Assembly (NCBI GenBank): GCA_028290765.1
Contig: JAQGJF010000083.1
Location: 1-5,771, forward strand
Direction of reading: 5' to 3'
From: Tardiphaga sp.
GTDB taxonomy: Bacteria; Pseudomonadota; Alphaproteobacteria; Rhizobiales; Xanthobacteraceae
DNA length: 5,771 nucleotides
The notes under the pieces are model-generated. The model saw only the letters and a program-made list of their open reading frames with translations. It searched no databases and was not told where the DNA came from. Position 1 is the stretch's first letter; every line of letters begins with the position of its first letter. Below are positions 1 through 5,771 of the stretch, one piece after another. The position numbers and the translations under genes were made by a program.

Positions 1-131
1 AATACCTCACCATTGTACATGCGGGTTCCCTGATACTTCGTGGCAGCTCCCATGCGAGGGTAAGTGCCGTCCGCAGAGATATTGATTTTCGTCAGCGATG
101 GTGGAGCATTATCGTGCGCTGACGCAACCAA
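1..131 (-). CDS. Possible 5' part of an unrecognised minus-strand gene leaving the left edge
   Basis: Read on the minus strand, the frame is open from just after a TAG at 134-132 to the window edge, about 43 codons. The translation looks protein-like around positions 85-3, with the stretch [20 protein letters not shown] followed by TRMYNGEV. No ATG opens the frame. The only upstream candidates are a TTG at 131-129 with no clear ribosome binding site, or internal ATGs near 48 and 21. It may therefore be a gene with an unusual start, a gene remnant, or chance. It would be divergent from the dehydrogenase at 183, sharing a short upstream region with it. I do not recognise the family and assign no function. 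Confidence 0.3.
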   Translation of the reverse strand, partial: MVASAHDNAPPSLTKINISADGTYPRMGAATKYQGTRMYNGEV

Positions 132-168
132 CTACGGCGTTCCGACTTGAGAGCTGAAGAGCAGCATC

Positions 169-176
169 AAGGAGGT
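169..176 (+). promoter_or_regulatory. Strong Shine-Dalgarno of the dehydrogenase gene
   Basis: The sequence AAGGAGGT is a full-length match to the anti-Shine-Dalgarno end of 16S rRNA and stands six bases before the ATG at 183. It decides the start: an in-frame TTG at 147 also opens the frame but would place this motif inside the coding region, and its 12 extra residues do not resemble the family N-terminus. The motif suggests efficient translation. No convincing promoter is visible further upstream. TTGATT at 82-87 and CATTAT at 107-112 are 19 bases apart, which is a poor sigma-70 match. Confidence 0.85.
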
Positions 177-182
177 CAAAAC

Positions 183-1358
183 ATGAGAGCCCTCGTCTGG
201 CACGGCAAAGAGGACATCCGCTGCGACACGGTGACCGATCCGGAAATCGAAGGTCCGCGTGACGCGATCGTTAAGGTGACGAGCTGCGCGATCTGCGGTT
301 CCGACCTTCATCTGTTCCATAACTTCATTCCGGCGATGATGCCGGGGGATATCATGGGTCACGAAATGATGGGAGAGGTCGTCGAGACCGGCTCGGGCGT
401 GAACGGCAAGCTCAAGAAGGGTGATCGAGTAGTCGTCCCCTTCACCATTTTCTGCGGCGAGTGCGAGCAGTGCAAGCGCGGCAATTTTTCGATCTGCGAG
501 ACCTCCAATCGCAAGAAGCACCTCGGCGACAAGGTGTTCGGTCACGCCACCGCTGGCCTGTTCGGTTACACCCATCTTACCGGCGGCTACCCGGGCGGTC
601 AGGCCGAATACCTGCGTGTTCCCTTTGCCGATACCACCCATATCAAGATTCCCGATGGCATTCCGGATGAGAAGGTGCTGTTCCTCGGCGATATCTTCCC
701 GACCGGATGGCAAGCGGTCGTGCAGTGCGACCTCAGGCCCACCGATACGGTCGCGATATGGGGATGCGGCCCGGTCGGGCAGATGGCGATCCGCAGCGCG
801 ATCCTGCTCGGCGACGAGCAGGTGGTCGCGATCGACCGCAATCCCGAACGGCTGAGCATGGCGGAGGCCGGCGGCGCCATCACCATCAATTTCGAGAAGG
901 AGAGCGTAGTCGGCCGACTCAACGATCTCACCGACGGCAAAGGCCCCGACAAATGTATCGATGCCGTCGGCATGGAGGCGCATGTGACGATGTCACAGCC
1001 CGATACGGTGCTCGACCGTGCCAAGCAAATGATGATGCTGGAAAGCGATCGCCCGCACGTGCTGCGCGAGATGATCTATGTCTGCCGTCCGGGCGGCGTG
1101 ATCTCGATTCCCGGCGTCTACGGCGGGTTCGACGACAAAATTCCGATGGGCCAGCTCATGAACAAGGGGATCGCCATCAAGACCGGCCAAACCCACGTCA
1201 ACAGATGGACCGATGACCTTCTGAATCGGATCGAGGAGGGAGAGATCGATCCCTCGTTCGTCATCACGCATACCGTTAGCCTGGACCAGGGACCGGAGAT
1301 GTACACGCTGTTCCGCGACAAGCAGGACAGCTGCATCAAGGTCGTGCTGAAACCCTGA
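183..1358 (+). CDS. Zinc-dependent alcohol dehydrogenase, formaldehyde-dehydrogenase-like
   Basis: A 391-residue cytosolic medium-chain dehydrogenase, expected to oxidise an alcohol or aldehyde with NAD. The N-terminal GroES-like domain has catalytic-zinc residues Cys38 (in CAICGSD) and His60-Glu61 (in MGHE), and Asp170 in FLGD, a position that serves as a zinc ligand in the glutathione-independent formaldehyde dehydrogenase branch. Four cysteines (91, 94, 97, 105) form the structural zinc lobe. The Rossmann part has GCGPVG at 194-199, and Asp218 at the end of the second strand favours NAD over NADP. The length is normal for this branch and no key residue is missing. It is the first gene of a pair with the membrane protein 18 bases downstream. 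Family-level assignment is firm. Substrate is uncertain: formaldehyde dismutase-like, formaldehyde dehydrogenase-like and broad alcohol dehydrogenases share these motifs. Confidence 0.95.
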   Translation: MRALVWHGKEDIRCDTVTDPEIEGPRDAIVKVTSCAICGSDLHLFHNFIPAMMPGDIMGHEMMGEVVETGSGVNGKLKKGDRVVVPFTIFCGECEQCKRGNFSICETSNRKKHLGDKVFGHATAGLFGYTHLTGGYPGGQAEYLRVPFADTTHIKIPDGIPDEKVLFLGDIFPTGWQAVVQCDLRPTDTVAIWGCGPVGQMAIRSAILLGDEQVVAIDRNPERLSMAEAGGAITINFEKESVVGRLNDLTDGKGPDKCIDAVGMEAHVTMSQPDTVLDRAKQMMMLESDRPHVLREMIYVCRPGGVISIPGVYGGFDDKIPMGQLMNKGIAIKTGQTHVNRWTDDLLNRIEEGEIDPSFVITHTVSLDQGPEMYTLFRDKQDSCIKVVLKP

Positions 1359-1376
1359 ACAATCCAAGGAAAGATC

Positions 1377-1952
1377 ATGACGTACATTGGTAACATCACG
1401 CGCTCTGAAGGTGATCCCAAAGTGGTTCGCACCGGTCCGAGTTCCATGACGCCCGAGGTTAGGCTTGCACGCGCACTCGGATGGTTCAGCATTGGTCTCG
1501 GCGCGATCGAGTTCCTGGCGCCGCGGCGCATCACCCGTACCCTGGGAATGCGCGGCAATGAGAGACTTGTCCGGGCTTACGGCATGCGCGAGATCGCCAG
1601 CGGCATTCTTTCGCTGTCCCCGGACAATCAAACCGGTTTGAAGAGCAGGGTCGCCGGCGACGGACTCGACATCGTCACCCTGCTTTCAGCTTTCCGAAGC
1701 GACAACCCAAAGAAGGGCAATGTCGGGTTGGCACTCCTCATGGTCGGCGGCGTCACGCTGCTTGATCTGATCGGAGCGCAAGGCACAAAAGTCCGTCACA
1801 ACCCCCAACGCGGCGAGCGCCGCTCCTACCGTGACCGCACCGGCTTTCCAAAGGGCATCGCGGCGGTGAAAGGCATAGCCAAAAATTTCCAGGCACCGCC
1901 CCAGATCCCGACCGCGTCATCGAAGGGAATTGGCACCCCGTCTTCGGCTTAA
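1377..1952 (+). CDS. Small integral membrane protein, rhizobial cyclase/dehydrase-associated type
   Basis: A 191-residue protein starting at ATG 1377, six bases after AAGGA (1366-1370) and 18 bases after the dehydrogenase stop, so very probably co-transcribed with it. Hydrophobic segments lie near residues 32-48 (ALGWFSIGLGAIEFLAP), 68-80 and 115-133. Between them is a conserved-looking stretch with MRG, RAYGMREI and RVAGDGLD. This layout resembles the membrane module that in rhizobia is often joined to an SRPBCC 'cyclase/dehydrase' domain, and also DUF4267-like proteins. Here no SRPBCC domain follows. Instead there is a basic, proline-rich tail from residue 138 containing RDRTGFPKG. I believe the protein is complete. 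It is probably in the inner membrane. Function is unknown, and a role with the dehydrogenase is inferred only from the spacing. Confidence 0.85.
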   Translation: MTYIGNITRSEGDPKVVRTGPSSMTPEVRLARALGWFSIGLGAIEFLAPRRITRTLGMRGNERLVRAYGMREIASGILSLSPDNQTGLKSRVAGDGLDIVTLLSAFRSDNPKKGNVGLALLMVGGVTLLDLIGAQGTKVRHNPQRGERRSYRDRTGFPKGIAAVKGIAKNFQAPPQIPTASSKGIGTPSSA

Positions 1953-2604
1953 TCGAAACACGTGCCGGACCAAGTCCCGAGCGGTGGTCTCGCGCGTCAA
2001 ACCCATCATCGAGCGCTGGGTCTTTACATCACATGGCCACACATCACATGGCCACGTGGAACCCAGTTCCTCTCCCTCCGCTGATCAGTCGATAGTCATA
2101 CGGACATATGCTGGCTTACTCGTTCGGCTGCTTGGAAAAGGTTCGATCCAGATTCTCTCCCCACCAAGTGTTCTCCAGGAGATCTCGCGGGCAATTGAGC
2201 CCTGTAGGGCGGCATCTAATGGAATCGACCAATAACCCACCAAACGTGTCCCATTCCGCGGAGTATTTCCTTGGCATACACCTCGACCGGGGCACCCAGG
2301 CTGGCGGGTCACGCGCACCTCAGCCGCAAGCGGGTTCTTATTTCATCAATGCGACTAGCGCAGGCTGAAAAGCTGCTCCAGTTGGTTGGACGGCATTTAC
2401 TCCTCGGGAAGTGGGGTCCGGAGACGAGGAACGAGACCGGACGTCGGCAAAGCACCGGAACAGCGCTCGAGCCGGTCATCCTTATCAGCGCCGACCTGTT
2501 CCAGGACTGAGGTTCTTCCCCGCGCTAACAGGGCCCGATTTTTCAAATGAGGGACGTCACTTCATGAATGTATCGAGAGGAACGATGCGCCCGGTCGCAG
2601 TCGC
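1953..2604. other. About 650 bases without a convincing gene
   Basis: Several open frames of 60-110 codons occur on both strands, but none has a good ribosome binding site, a recognisable motif or a plausible protein composition, and they overlap one another. A minus-strand stretch around 2300-2220 reads GAPVEVYAKEILRGMGHVWW, which looks protein-like, but it is bounded by stops about 32 codons apart, so at best it is a remnant. The only clear structure is the 15-bp tandem duplication at 2026-2055. No istA-like sequence is recognisable before the istB remnant. The likeliest reading is decayed or rearranged DNA left by insertion-sequence activity. Confidence 0.5.
2026..2055. repeat. Perfect 15-bp tandem duplication
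   Basis: The unit ACATCACATGGCCAC occurs twice with no mismatch and no spacer. The second copy runs into the palindrome CCACGTGG (2052-2059). It lies 74 bases beyond the end of the membrane-protein gene in otherwise gene-free sequence. Two copies are too few for a typical minisatellite. A replication-slippage duplication is the simplest explanation, although a doubled protein-binding site is possible. Confidence 0.9.
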
Positions 2605-3070
2605 GTGTCGGGCATCATCAAACTCCGCCTACCGCACGGCTCAGCCTTCTTCTCAACGAACTACGATTGCCTGCCATCAAGCTGCTGTGGGACCCAATTC
2701 GCCGAGCAGGCCGACAAGGAAGGTTGGCCCGCGGCCCGCTTTCTGACCTCCATTGCTGAGCATGAACTGGCCGAGCGCGATTCGCCGCCGCATCGAGCGG
2801 CATCTTGCCGAAGCCCTTCTTCTTCCGGGCAAGACCCTCGATACATTCGCCTTCGAGGCCGTGCCGATGATTTTCAAGGCCCAAATCACGGCCATCGCTG
2901 CCGGCGACGCCTGGCTCGAGAAAAGCGCAAACCTGCTGCTGTTCGGATCGCCAGGCGGCGGAAAGAGCCATCTGGCCTCCGCGATCGGCCTGGCCCTCGT
3001 CGAGAAGGGATGGAAGGTTCTCTTCACCCGGACCACCGATCTGGTGCAAAAGCTCCAGGTCGCGCGCCGC
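2605..3070 (+). pseudogene. istB: Truncated, frameshifted istB (IS21-family transposition helper ATPase)
   Basis: IstB is the AAA+ ATPase that helps the IS21 transposase IstA choose and capture targets. The protein can be followed through three frames. First LSLLLNELRLPAIKLLW (about 2637-2690), then FAEQADKEGWPAARFL and AEHELAERD (about 2697-2780), then RRRIERHLAEA through to VLFTRTTDLVQKLQVARR (about 2783-3070). The changes fit one extra G in the GGG run at 2689-2691 and one extra T at 2781-2782. The Walker A motif GSPGGGKSH is at 2945-2971; the usual form is GPPGGGKSH. After 3070 the similarity stops abruptly: Walker B, the sensor regions and the C-terminus are missing, leaving about 150 of the usual 245-260 residues. 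A GTG at 2605 may mark the old start. No istA or terminal inverted repeat is seen. Not functional. Confidence 0.9.
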
Positions 3071-3176
3071 AACTCAAGACAAAATCGCAGGCTTGGCGGC
3101 CATTGCTCGATAGGTCCGAGCGGGGCCCGCGCGCACTCGGCGCTTTCCGCCCCTAGCGGCCTCAATGATCTATTGC

Positions 3177-3746
3177 TCAGGCGACCGCCGGCACCACAGC
3201 AACAACCCGCCTGGAGTGTTGATCGACGACGACAAGGGCATCCCCGACAATCACGTACTGATCTCCCCAATATCCATTCATGACCTGGGTCGCCTCGGCA
3301 GGCAGATCGGCGAGGGGAGCTTGTCGCGGAACCGATGCTCCGATCTCGAGCTCGAATTTTGCGCGGTCCAGCCTTGGAACGTTTTGCTGAGCAAGAATGC
3401 TCCGCAGTTTCTCCCGCTGCTCATTGTTCAACGATAACGACTTTGCACTTTGCTTTATCGCACGCGCGCGCCCACCGGTTGGATCTTCTAGGCCCCCCGG
3501 ATCTTCCTTACCGACAGCGCTCTCACCTTCGCGCTGGCTGGCCTGACCTGTGCCGATCCCAGTGGTCTTACGCGTCGGCTCCGCTCCCGTTTCGGGTCGA
3601 CCAGTGTAATCCGGCACGTTGAATACTTTGGGAATGACTACCCATGCCAGGACTGCGATGAAGAGGACCGCAGCGGTAGCCGCTCCGCCGACTAGCAGAT
3701 TCCGCGTTCCGCGTTTCTGACTCTCAGGGGACAGATCATTTGCCAT
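3177..3746 (-). CDS. DUF1236 family membrane-anchored protein
   Basis: A 189-residue protein. The chosen ATG (3746-3744) has GGAGAG eight bases upstream. An in-frame ATG 16 codons earlier (3794) lacks such a site and adds residues that do not fit. A single membrane helix lies at about residues 17-38 (LLVGGAATAAVLFIAVLAWV), so the rest is probably periplasmic. A low-complexity linker rich in Gly, Glu, Thr and Arg covers about 45-95. The C-terminal part carries the DUF1236 pattern: a helix LNNEQREKLRSIL (106-118), then alternating strands ending in YVIVGDALVVVDQHSRRVV (164-182). DUF1236 is common in Bradyrhizobium and relatives, often in several copies and without known function. The gene ends 107 bases from the istB scar, with which it is convergent. 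An envelope role is inferred. Confidence 0.9.
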   Translation of the reverse strand: MANDLSPESQKRGTRNLLVGGAATAAVLFIAVLAWVVIPKVFNVPDYTGRPETGAEPTRKTTGIGTGQASQREGESAVGKEDPGGLEDPTGGRARAIKQSAKSLSLNNEQREKLRSILAQQNVPRLDRAKFELEIGASVPRQAPLADLPAEATQVMNGYWGDQYVIVGDALVVVDQHSRRVVAVVPAVA

Positions 3747-3806
3747 CTCATTGACTCTCCGGAATAAACGTCCAGCTCGCGGAACGACCTCCAAATTCGC
3801 AAGTGC

Positions 3807-4064
3807 TCAGACGGCCTGCCCCGTCGGCGAGATATCATGAGAATAGTGCGTACATTCCGCCACCGCCGCGAGTGCAGCCGTTTTCCGTACGACCAGGCCC
3901 CGTTCGTCATTCGCAGCGCATGCAAGAATGCAAGAGCCGATTTCAGACTTCGTGGACGCAGTCCGCTTGGCCTCGGGAAGCAATGCCGCCGCCTCGTCAA
4001 GAACTGCCTTCATCAGCTCGATCAGGTCGGGCTGAAAAACCACTCCATATGTGCGCATTAACAT
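3807..4064 (-). CDS. Conserved small hypothetical protein of rhizobial type
   Basis: An 85-residue soluble protein beginning MLMRTYGVVFQPDLIELMK. The start is set by GGAGG about six bases before the ATG at 4064-4062; a second ATG two codons later is possible. A longer frame up to 4124 adds residues that do not fit. The body is mostly helical (LIELMKAVLDEAAALLPEA, then SEIGSCILACAA) and ends with TAALAAVAECTHYSHDIS. I recognise this pattern from small hypothetical proteins that are frequent in Bradyrhizobium genomes. No function is known to me. Only 60 bases separate it from the DUF1236 gene on the same strand, so the two may share a transcript. Its ATG overlaps the TAA of a doubtful upstream frame (TAATG). 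An 8-bp direct duplication (ATGCAAGA twice, 3920-3935) lies inside it. Confidence 0.75.
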   Translation of the reverse strand: MLMRTYGVVFQPDLIELMKAVLDEAAALLPEAKRTASTKSEIGSCILACAANDERGLVVRKTAALAAVAECTHYSHDISPTGQAV

Positions 4065-4457
4065 TACTCGCCTCCACAGTTTGCAGGGCCAGAGATGAGG
4101 GAAAATCCAGAGCCCGGCTCGCACCGCACAGCGTCCCTCAACCGATCGGCGATGCTAAGATTGGGATACGCGGTAGCAGGCGGCGACGGATTGACGATTA
4201 TCAACTTTCGCCCAAATGAAACCTTAATGGGCTGGGCAGCCAACGACGTTCCCAGGAATGAACGGCTTACGAGCAGGTTTAAACTCGGCGCCGGGCTCGC
4301 CAACTTCGGCATCTCTTCTTGGAGGGCGGCCCCAACTGGCCCCCGGGCTGGGGCACTTTCTTAGCCACTCGCGCAGTCGCAGCTCAGGCCTGGGCCGCTT
4401 CGGCCTTGCTCAGGCGGAAGCGCCGAACGATAGAATCAGCATAATTCAAGTTTCGCT
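4065..4457. other. Intergenic region between divergent genes
   Basis: This region should contain the minus-strand promoter of the 3807-4064 gene and the upstream region of the plus-strand gene at 4522. Overlapping open frames exist on both strands (minus 4312-4064, plus 4095-4364), but neither has a recognised motif or convincing start. Visible structures are an inverted repeat GCCCCA/TGGGGC at 4329-4354 followed by ACTTTCTT (a weak plus-strand terminator candidate), the palindrome GTTTAAAC at 4277-4284, a small hairpin GGCCG-CTT-CGGCC at 4393-4405, and a direct repeat GCTCAGGC at 4382 and 4408. Confidence 0.45.
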
Positions 4458-4483
4458 GGAACGATCATGTGACTTTCTCGGTT
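4458..4483 (+). promoter_or_regulatory. EcfG-type (general stress response) promoter
   Basis: GGAAC (4458-4462) is followed after 17 bases by GGTT (4480-4483). The alphaproteobacterial EcfG extracytoplasmic-function sigma factors read GGAAC-N16/17-cGTT, so the -35 is perfect and the -10 differs only at its least conserved base. The -10 lies about 39 bases before the GTG start at 4522, giving a leader of about 30 bases. Orientation, spacing and distance all agree with a real promoter. EcfG is controlled by the PhyR-NepR partner switch, which would place the downstream gene under general stress control. Confidence 0.7.
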
Positions 4484-4521
4484 CAGAGTCTTGGGTGGGG
4501 TACTCGGCGAAAGGTGCAGTC

Positions 4522-4833
4522 GTGCAAGATCTTCCCCGCTCCGAGCCCGGAAAACGCGGCGCCCTTGGTCGAGGGCACCTGGTTCTCCTCTGTGCGCTAA
4601 CGGCGTTACTTATCCTGACCGTTGTATGGGCGGCCACGGTATGGACGTCCAGTAATGACGTTGCCATGGACAAACATGGTTGGATCGCCCTTGGCTTGGG
4701 CACCTTTTTTTCCTTGGTCATTGGGTGTGGACTCATGGCTCTCATGTTCTTCAGCAGCCGCAGCAGCCATGACGAGGCAGCAACTCCGAAGTTTATGAAG
4801 CGGAGCGAAAAGACGAAGTCCGGCGAAAGCTAA
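4522..4833 (+). CDS. Small inner-membrane protein with two helices
   Basis: A 103-residue protein if it starts at GTG 4522. That codon has GAAAGG (4509-4514) seven bases upstream and sits just after the EcfG-type promoter. The frame is open further upstream to an ATG at 4258, but that would place the promoter inside the gene, and the added residues look non-coding. An internal ATG at 4666 would give only a one-helix protein. Hydrophobic helices span about residues 19-41 (LVLLCALTALLILTVVWAA) and 53-77 (WIALGLGTFFSLVIGCGLMA), joined by a short polar loop. The tail (78-103) is polar and lysine-rich, with FFSSRS after the second helix. I recognise the second-helix pattern from uncharacterised Bradyrhizobium proteins but know no function. 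Stress-induced expression is inferred from the promoter. Confidence 0.8.
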   Translation: MQDLPRSEPGKRGALGRGHLVLLCALTALLILTVVWAATVWTSSNDVAMDKHGWIALGLGTFFSLVIGCGLMALMFFSSRSSHDEAATPKFMKRSEKTKSGES

Positions 4834-4860
4834 AAAGGTCGCGTCCGGGTGTCCCGCGAC
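4832..4860 (-). terminator. Minus-strand intrinsic terminator candidate
   Basis: Read on the minus strand, GTCGCG (4860-4855) and CGCGAC (4843-4838) form a six-pair GC-rich stem with an 11-base loop. One C and then TTTTT (4836-4832) follow. The T run overlaps the stop codon of the plus-strand gene. On the plus strand the hairpin has no T run after it, so it does not suit that gene. It could end transcription coming from the DUF892 gene, whose stop is more than 400 bases away, or from an unannotated minus-strand RNA. The loop is long, so the call is tentative. Confidence 0.45.
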
Positions 4861-5275
4861 GAGTTCTCAGAGGGAGCCGCAACCCTCGCCGAAATTGTGA
4901 AGGCGTGGACCGTTCGAAGCCAGAAGTTGTTCGGATCATCAACCGGTGCTCGCGGACATCGCGTTTTCGCATCGTTGGATCTTGATAGCCGCAGTTTAGC
5001 CGATTTGCCGTTCCGATATCCTACCACCCACTGGCTTGATTTTCCCAACAAGAGCTACTCGGCTGCCTTGCCACGACTTTATCGCTCGCCACGCAACGCA
5101 TGGAATCGCCGTGGTGTTTCAGGGTCAAGTCGGTGGACTGTTTCCGAAGAACAAATTGGGTCGGCAAGCTTCGGCCGAAGACGACCAGGGCGGGCCAGCG
5201 CGCCCCCAATAGCTCGCATCTCGGCTATGGATCTCAGTCATGCCGCAGGACATTTGTTTCGTCATAACCGGCGCG
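4861..5275. other. Gap between convergent genes, no clear gene
   Basis: A plus-strand frame from GTG 4849 runs to 5304, and AAAAAGG stands about nine bases before it. However, its second half is arginine-rich and low in complexity, and it overlaps the 3' end of the DUF892 gene. I rate it as doubtful (about 0.2). Minus-strand frames here are short and unrecognised. A perfect 12-bp palindrome CTTCGGCCGAAG lies at 5169-5180. With the terminator-like hairpin at 4832-4860 this could be a long 3' untranslated region or hold a small RNA on the minus strand, but nothing in the sequence proves either. Confidence 0.4.
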
Positions 5276-5771
5276 TCAGGCGGCGGCCCGTTCTTCCTTG
5301 CTGAGATATTCCAACGTGACCTTGCCGACGTTCTCGTCGACCCAAGCGGCCATCGCCTCTTCCTCTTTGAGCGACTGCTCGAGCAATCCGCGGGCATTGT
5401 CGGCGCCGGCGGGCCCGCAGAGCGTCAGCAGGGACTTGTATGCGGCGATTTCATAATGTTCGAAGGCGTCGTTAGCGAAGGTGTTTTTGAGAATTTCGTC
5501 ACCGGCCATGGAATGACCCACTGCCATCAGGTTCCCCATGATCGATTGAGTGGTGTCCTTGATCGTCGATGGCGACTGCCCAAGCGATGACAGACACTGT
5601 TCGATTCGATGCAGCTGACCCTCGGTCTCTCGGAGATGGGCTTGCACGCGGGCTCTAACCTCCGGGTAGTCAGTCAACCTCTCTGACTGACGTACCATCA
5701 GTTCATGTGCTTGGCTTTCCATGGCATGTGCTATTCGCAGGCCGACGAAGAAAATCTCGCGCGCTTTTGAT
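5276..5771 (-). CDS. DUF892 ferritin-like protein (YciE-like), 5' end outside the window
   Basis: A four-helix-bundle protein of the DUF892 family, related to ferritins and often linked to stress. An ATG at 5722 looks like a start, but the frame continues upstream without a stop to the edge, and the 16 added residues (ending in EIFFVGLRIAHA) continue the conserved first helix, so the true start is beyond the window. Visible landmarks are AHAMESQAHELM in helix 1, HLRETEGQLHRIEQCL in helix 2 (candidate metal ligands Glu and His), GDEILKNTFANDAFEHYEIAAY in two parts near the third helix, and EEEAMAAWVDENV in helix 4. About 164 residues are seen, close to the usual 165-170. It converges on the small membrane-protein gene. 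Metal binding is inferred from the family. Confidence 0.93.
   Translation of the reverse strand, partial: SKAREIFFVGLRIAHAMESQAHELMVRQSERLTDYPEVRARVQAHLRETEGQLHRIEQCLSSLGQSPSTIKDTTQSIMGNLMAVGHSMAGDEILKNTFANDAFEHYEIAAYKSLLTLCGPAGADNARGLLEQSLKEEEAMAAWVDENVGKVTLEYLSKEERAAA

Noticed and set aside
82..112. Sigma-70 promoter for the dehydrogenase (TTGATT and CATTAT)
   Set aside because: The 19-base spacing and weak -10 make the match no better than chance.
132..983. 283-codon open frame on the minus strand
   Set aside because: It lies wholly opposite the well-supported zinc dehydrogenase, has no recognisable motif, and is a typical antisense shadow in GC-rich coding DNA.
993..1631. 212-codon minus-strand frame
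   Set aside because: It spans the end of the dehydrogenase and the start of the membrane-protein gene in antisense, with no ribosome binding site or domain.
2579..2583. Other GGAAC boxes (also at 3781 and elsewhere) as EcfG promoters
   Set aside because: None has GTT at the required 18-19 base spacing before a supported gene start.
2618..3270. Minus-strand frames of 143 and 197 codons
   Set aside because: They are antisense to the istB remnant; their Arg/Ser/Cys-rich composition is that of a shadow frame.
4329..4354. Plus-strand terminator hairpin GCCCCA/TGGGGC
   Set aside because: The stem is only six pairs with a long loop, the following T run is interrupted, and no supported plus-strand gene ends before it.
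4849..5304. Plus-strand GTG frame of 151 codons
   Set aside because: It has a purine-rich site upstream, but the C-terminal half is arginine-rich, overlaps the DUF892 coding region and matches no family I know. It is described in the gap entry only.

Overview
The window looks like an accessory, stress-flavoured chromosomal stretch from an alphaproteobacterium of the order Hyphomicrobiales, most probably Bradyrhizobium or a close relative. The evidence is the GC-rich codon use, the protein families present (a DUF1236 protein, a YciE-like DUF892 protein, a formaldehyde-dehydrogenase-like zinc alcohol dehydrogenase, small rhizobial hypothetical proteins) and one good match to an EcfG general-stress-response promoter. 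The taxonomic call comes from recognising families, not from a search.

Layout from left to right. Positions 1-131 may hold the 5' part of a minus-strand gene that leaves the window. Positions 183-1958 hold a plus-strand pair 18 bases apart: a 391-residue zinc-dependent dehydrogenase and a 191-residue membrane protein, each with a good ribosome binding site. From 1953 to about 2600 there is no convincing gene, only a perfect 15-bp tandem duplication and scattered short open frames. From about 2605 to 3070 lies a broken istB (IS21-family transposition helper ATPase). It is readable only through two single-base frameshifts and is cut off after the Walker A half of the protein. Two minus-strand genes follow: a membrane-anchored DUF1236 protein (3177-3746) and an 85-residue conserved rhizobial protein (3807-4064). 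An EcfG-type promoter at 4458-4483 then drives a small two-helix inner-membrane protein that starts at a GTG (4522-4833). After a gap of about 440 bases, which contains a minus-strand terminator-like hairpin, the window ends inside a minus-strand DUF892 ferritin-like gene whose reading frame stays open to the right edge.

The intact genes suggest a loose stress or detoxification cluster: aldehyde/alcohol oxidation, envelope proteins and a ferritin-like protein. The istB scar shows that insertion-sequence activity has shaped the region. I see no CRISPR array, tRNA, rRNA or complete mobile element, and nothing I can defend as a wholly new system. The most useful items are the EcfG promoter (which also fixes a start codon), the decayed istB, the extension of the DUF892 frame past its apparent ATG, and the unexplained non-coding stretches.
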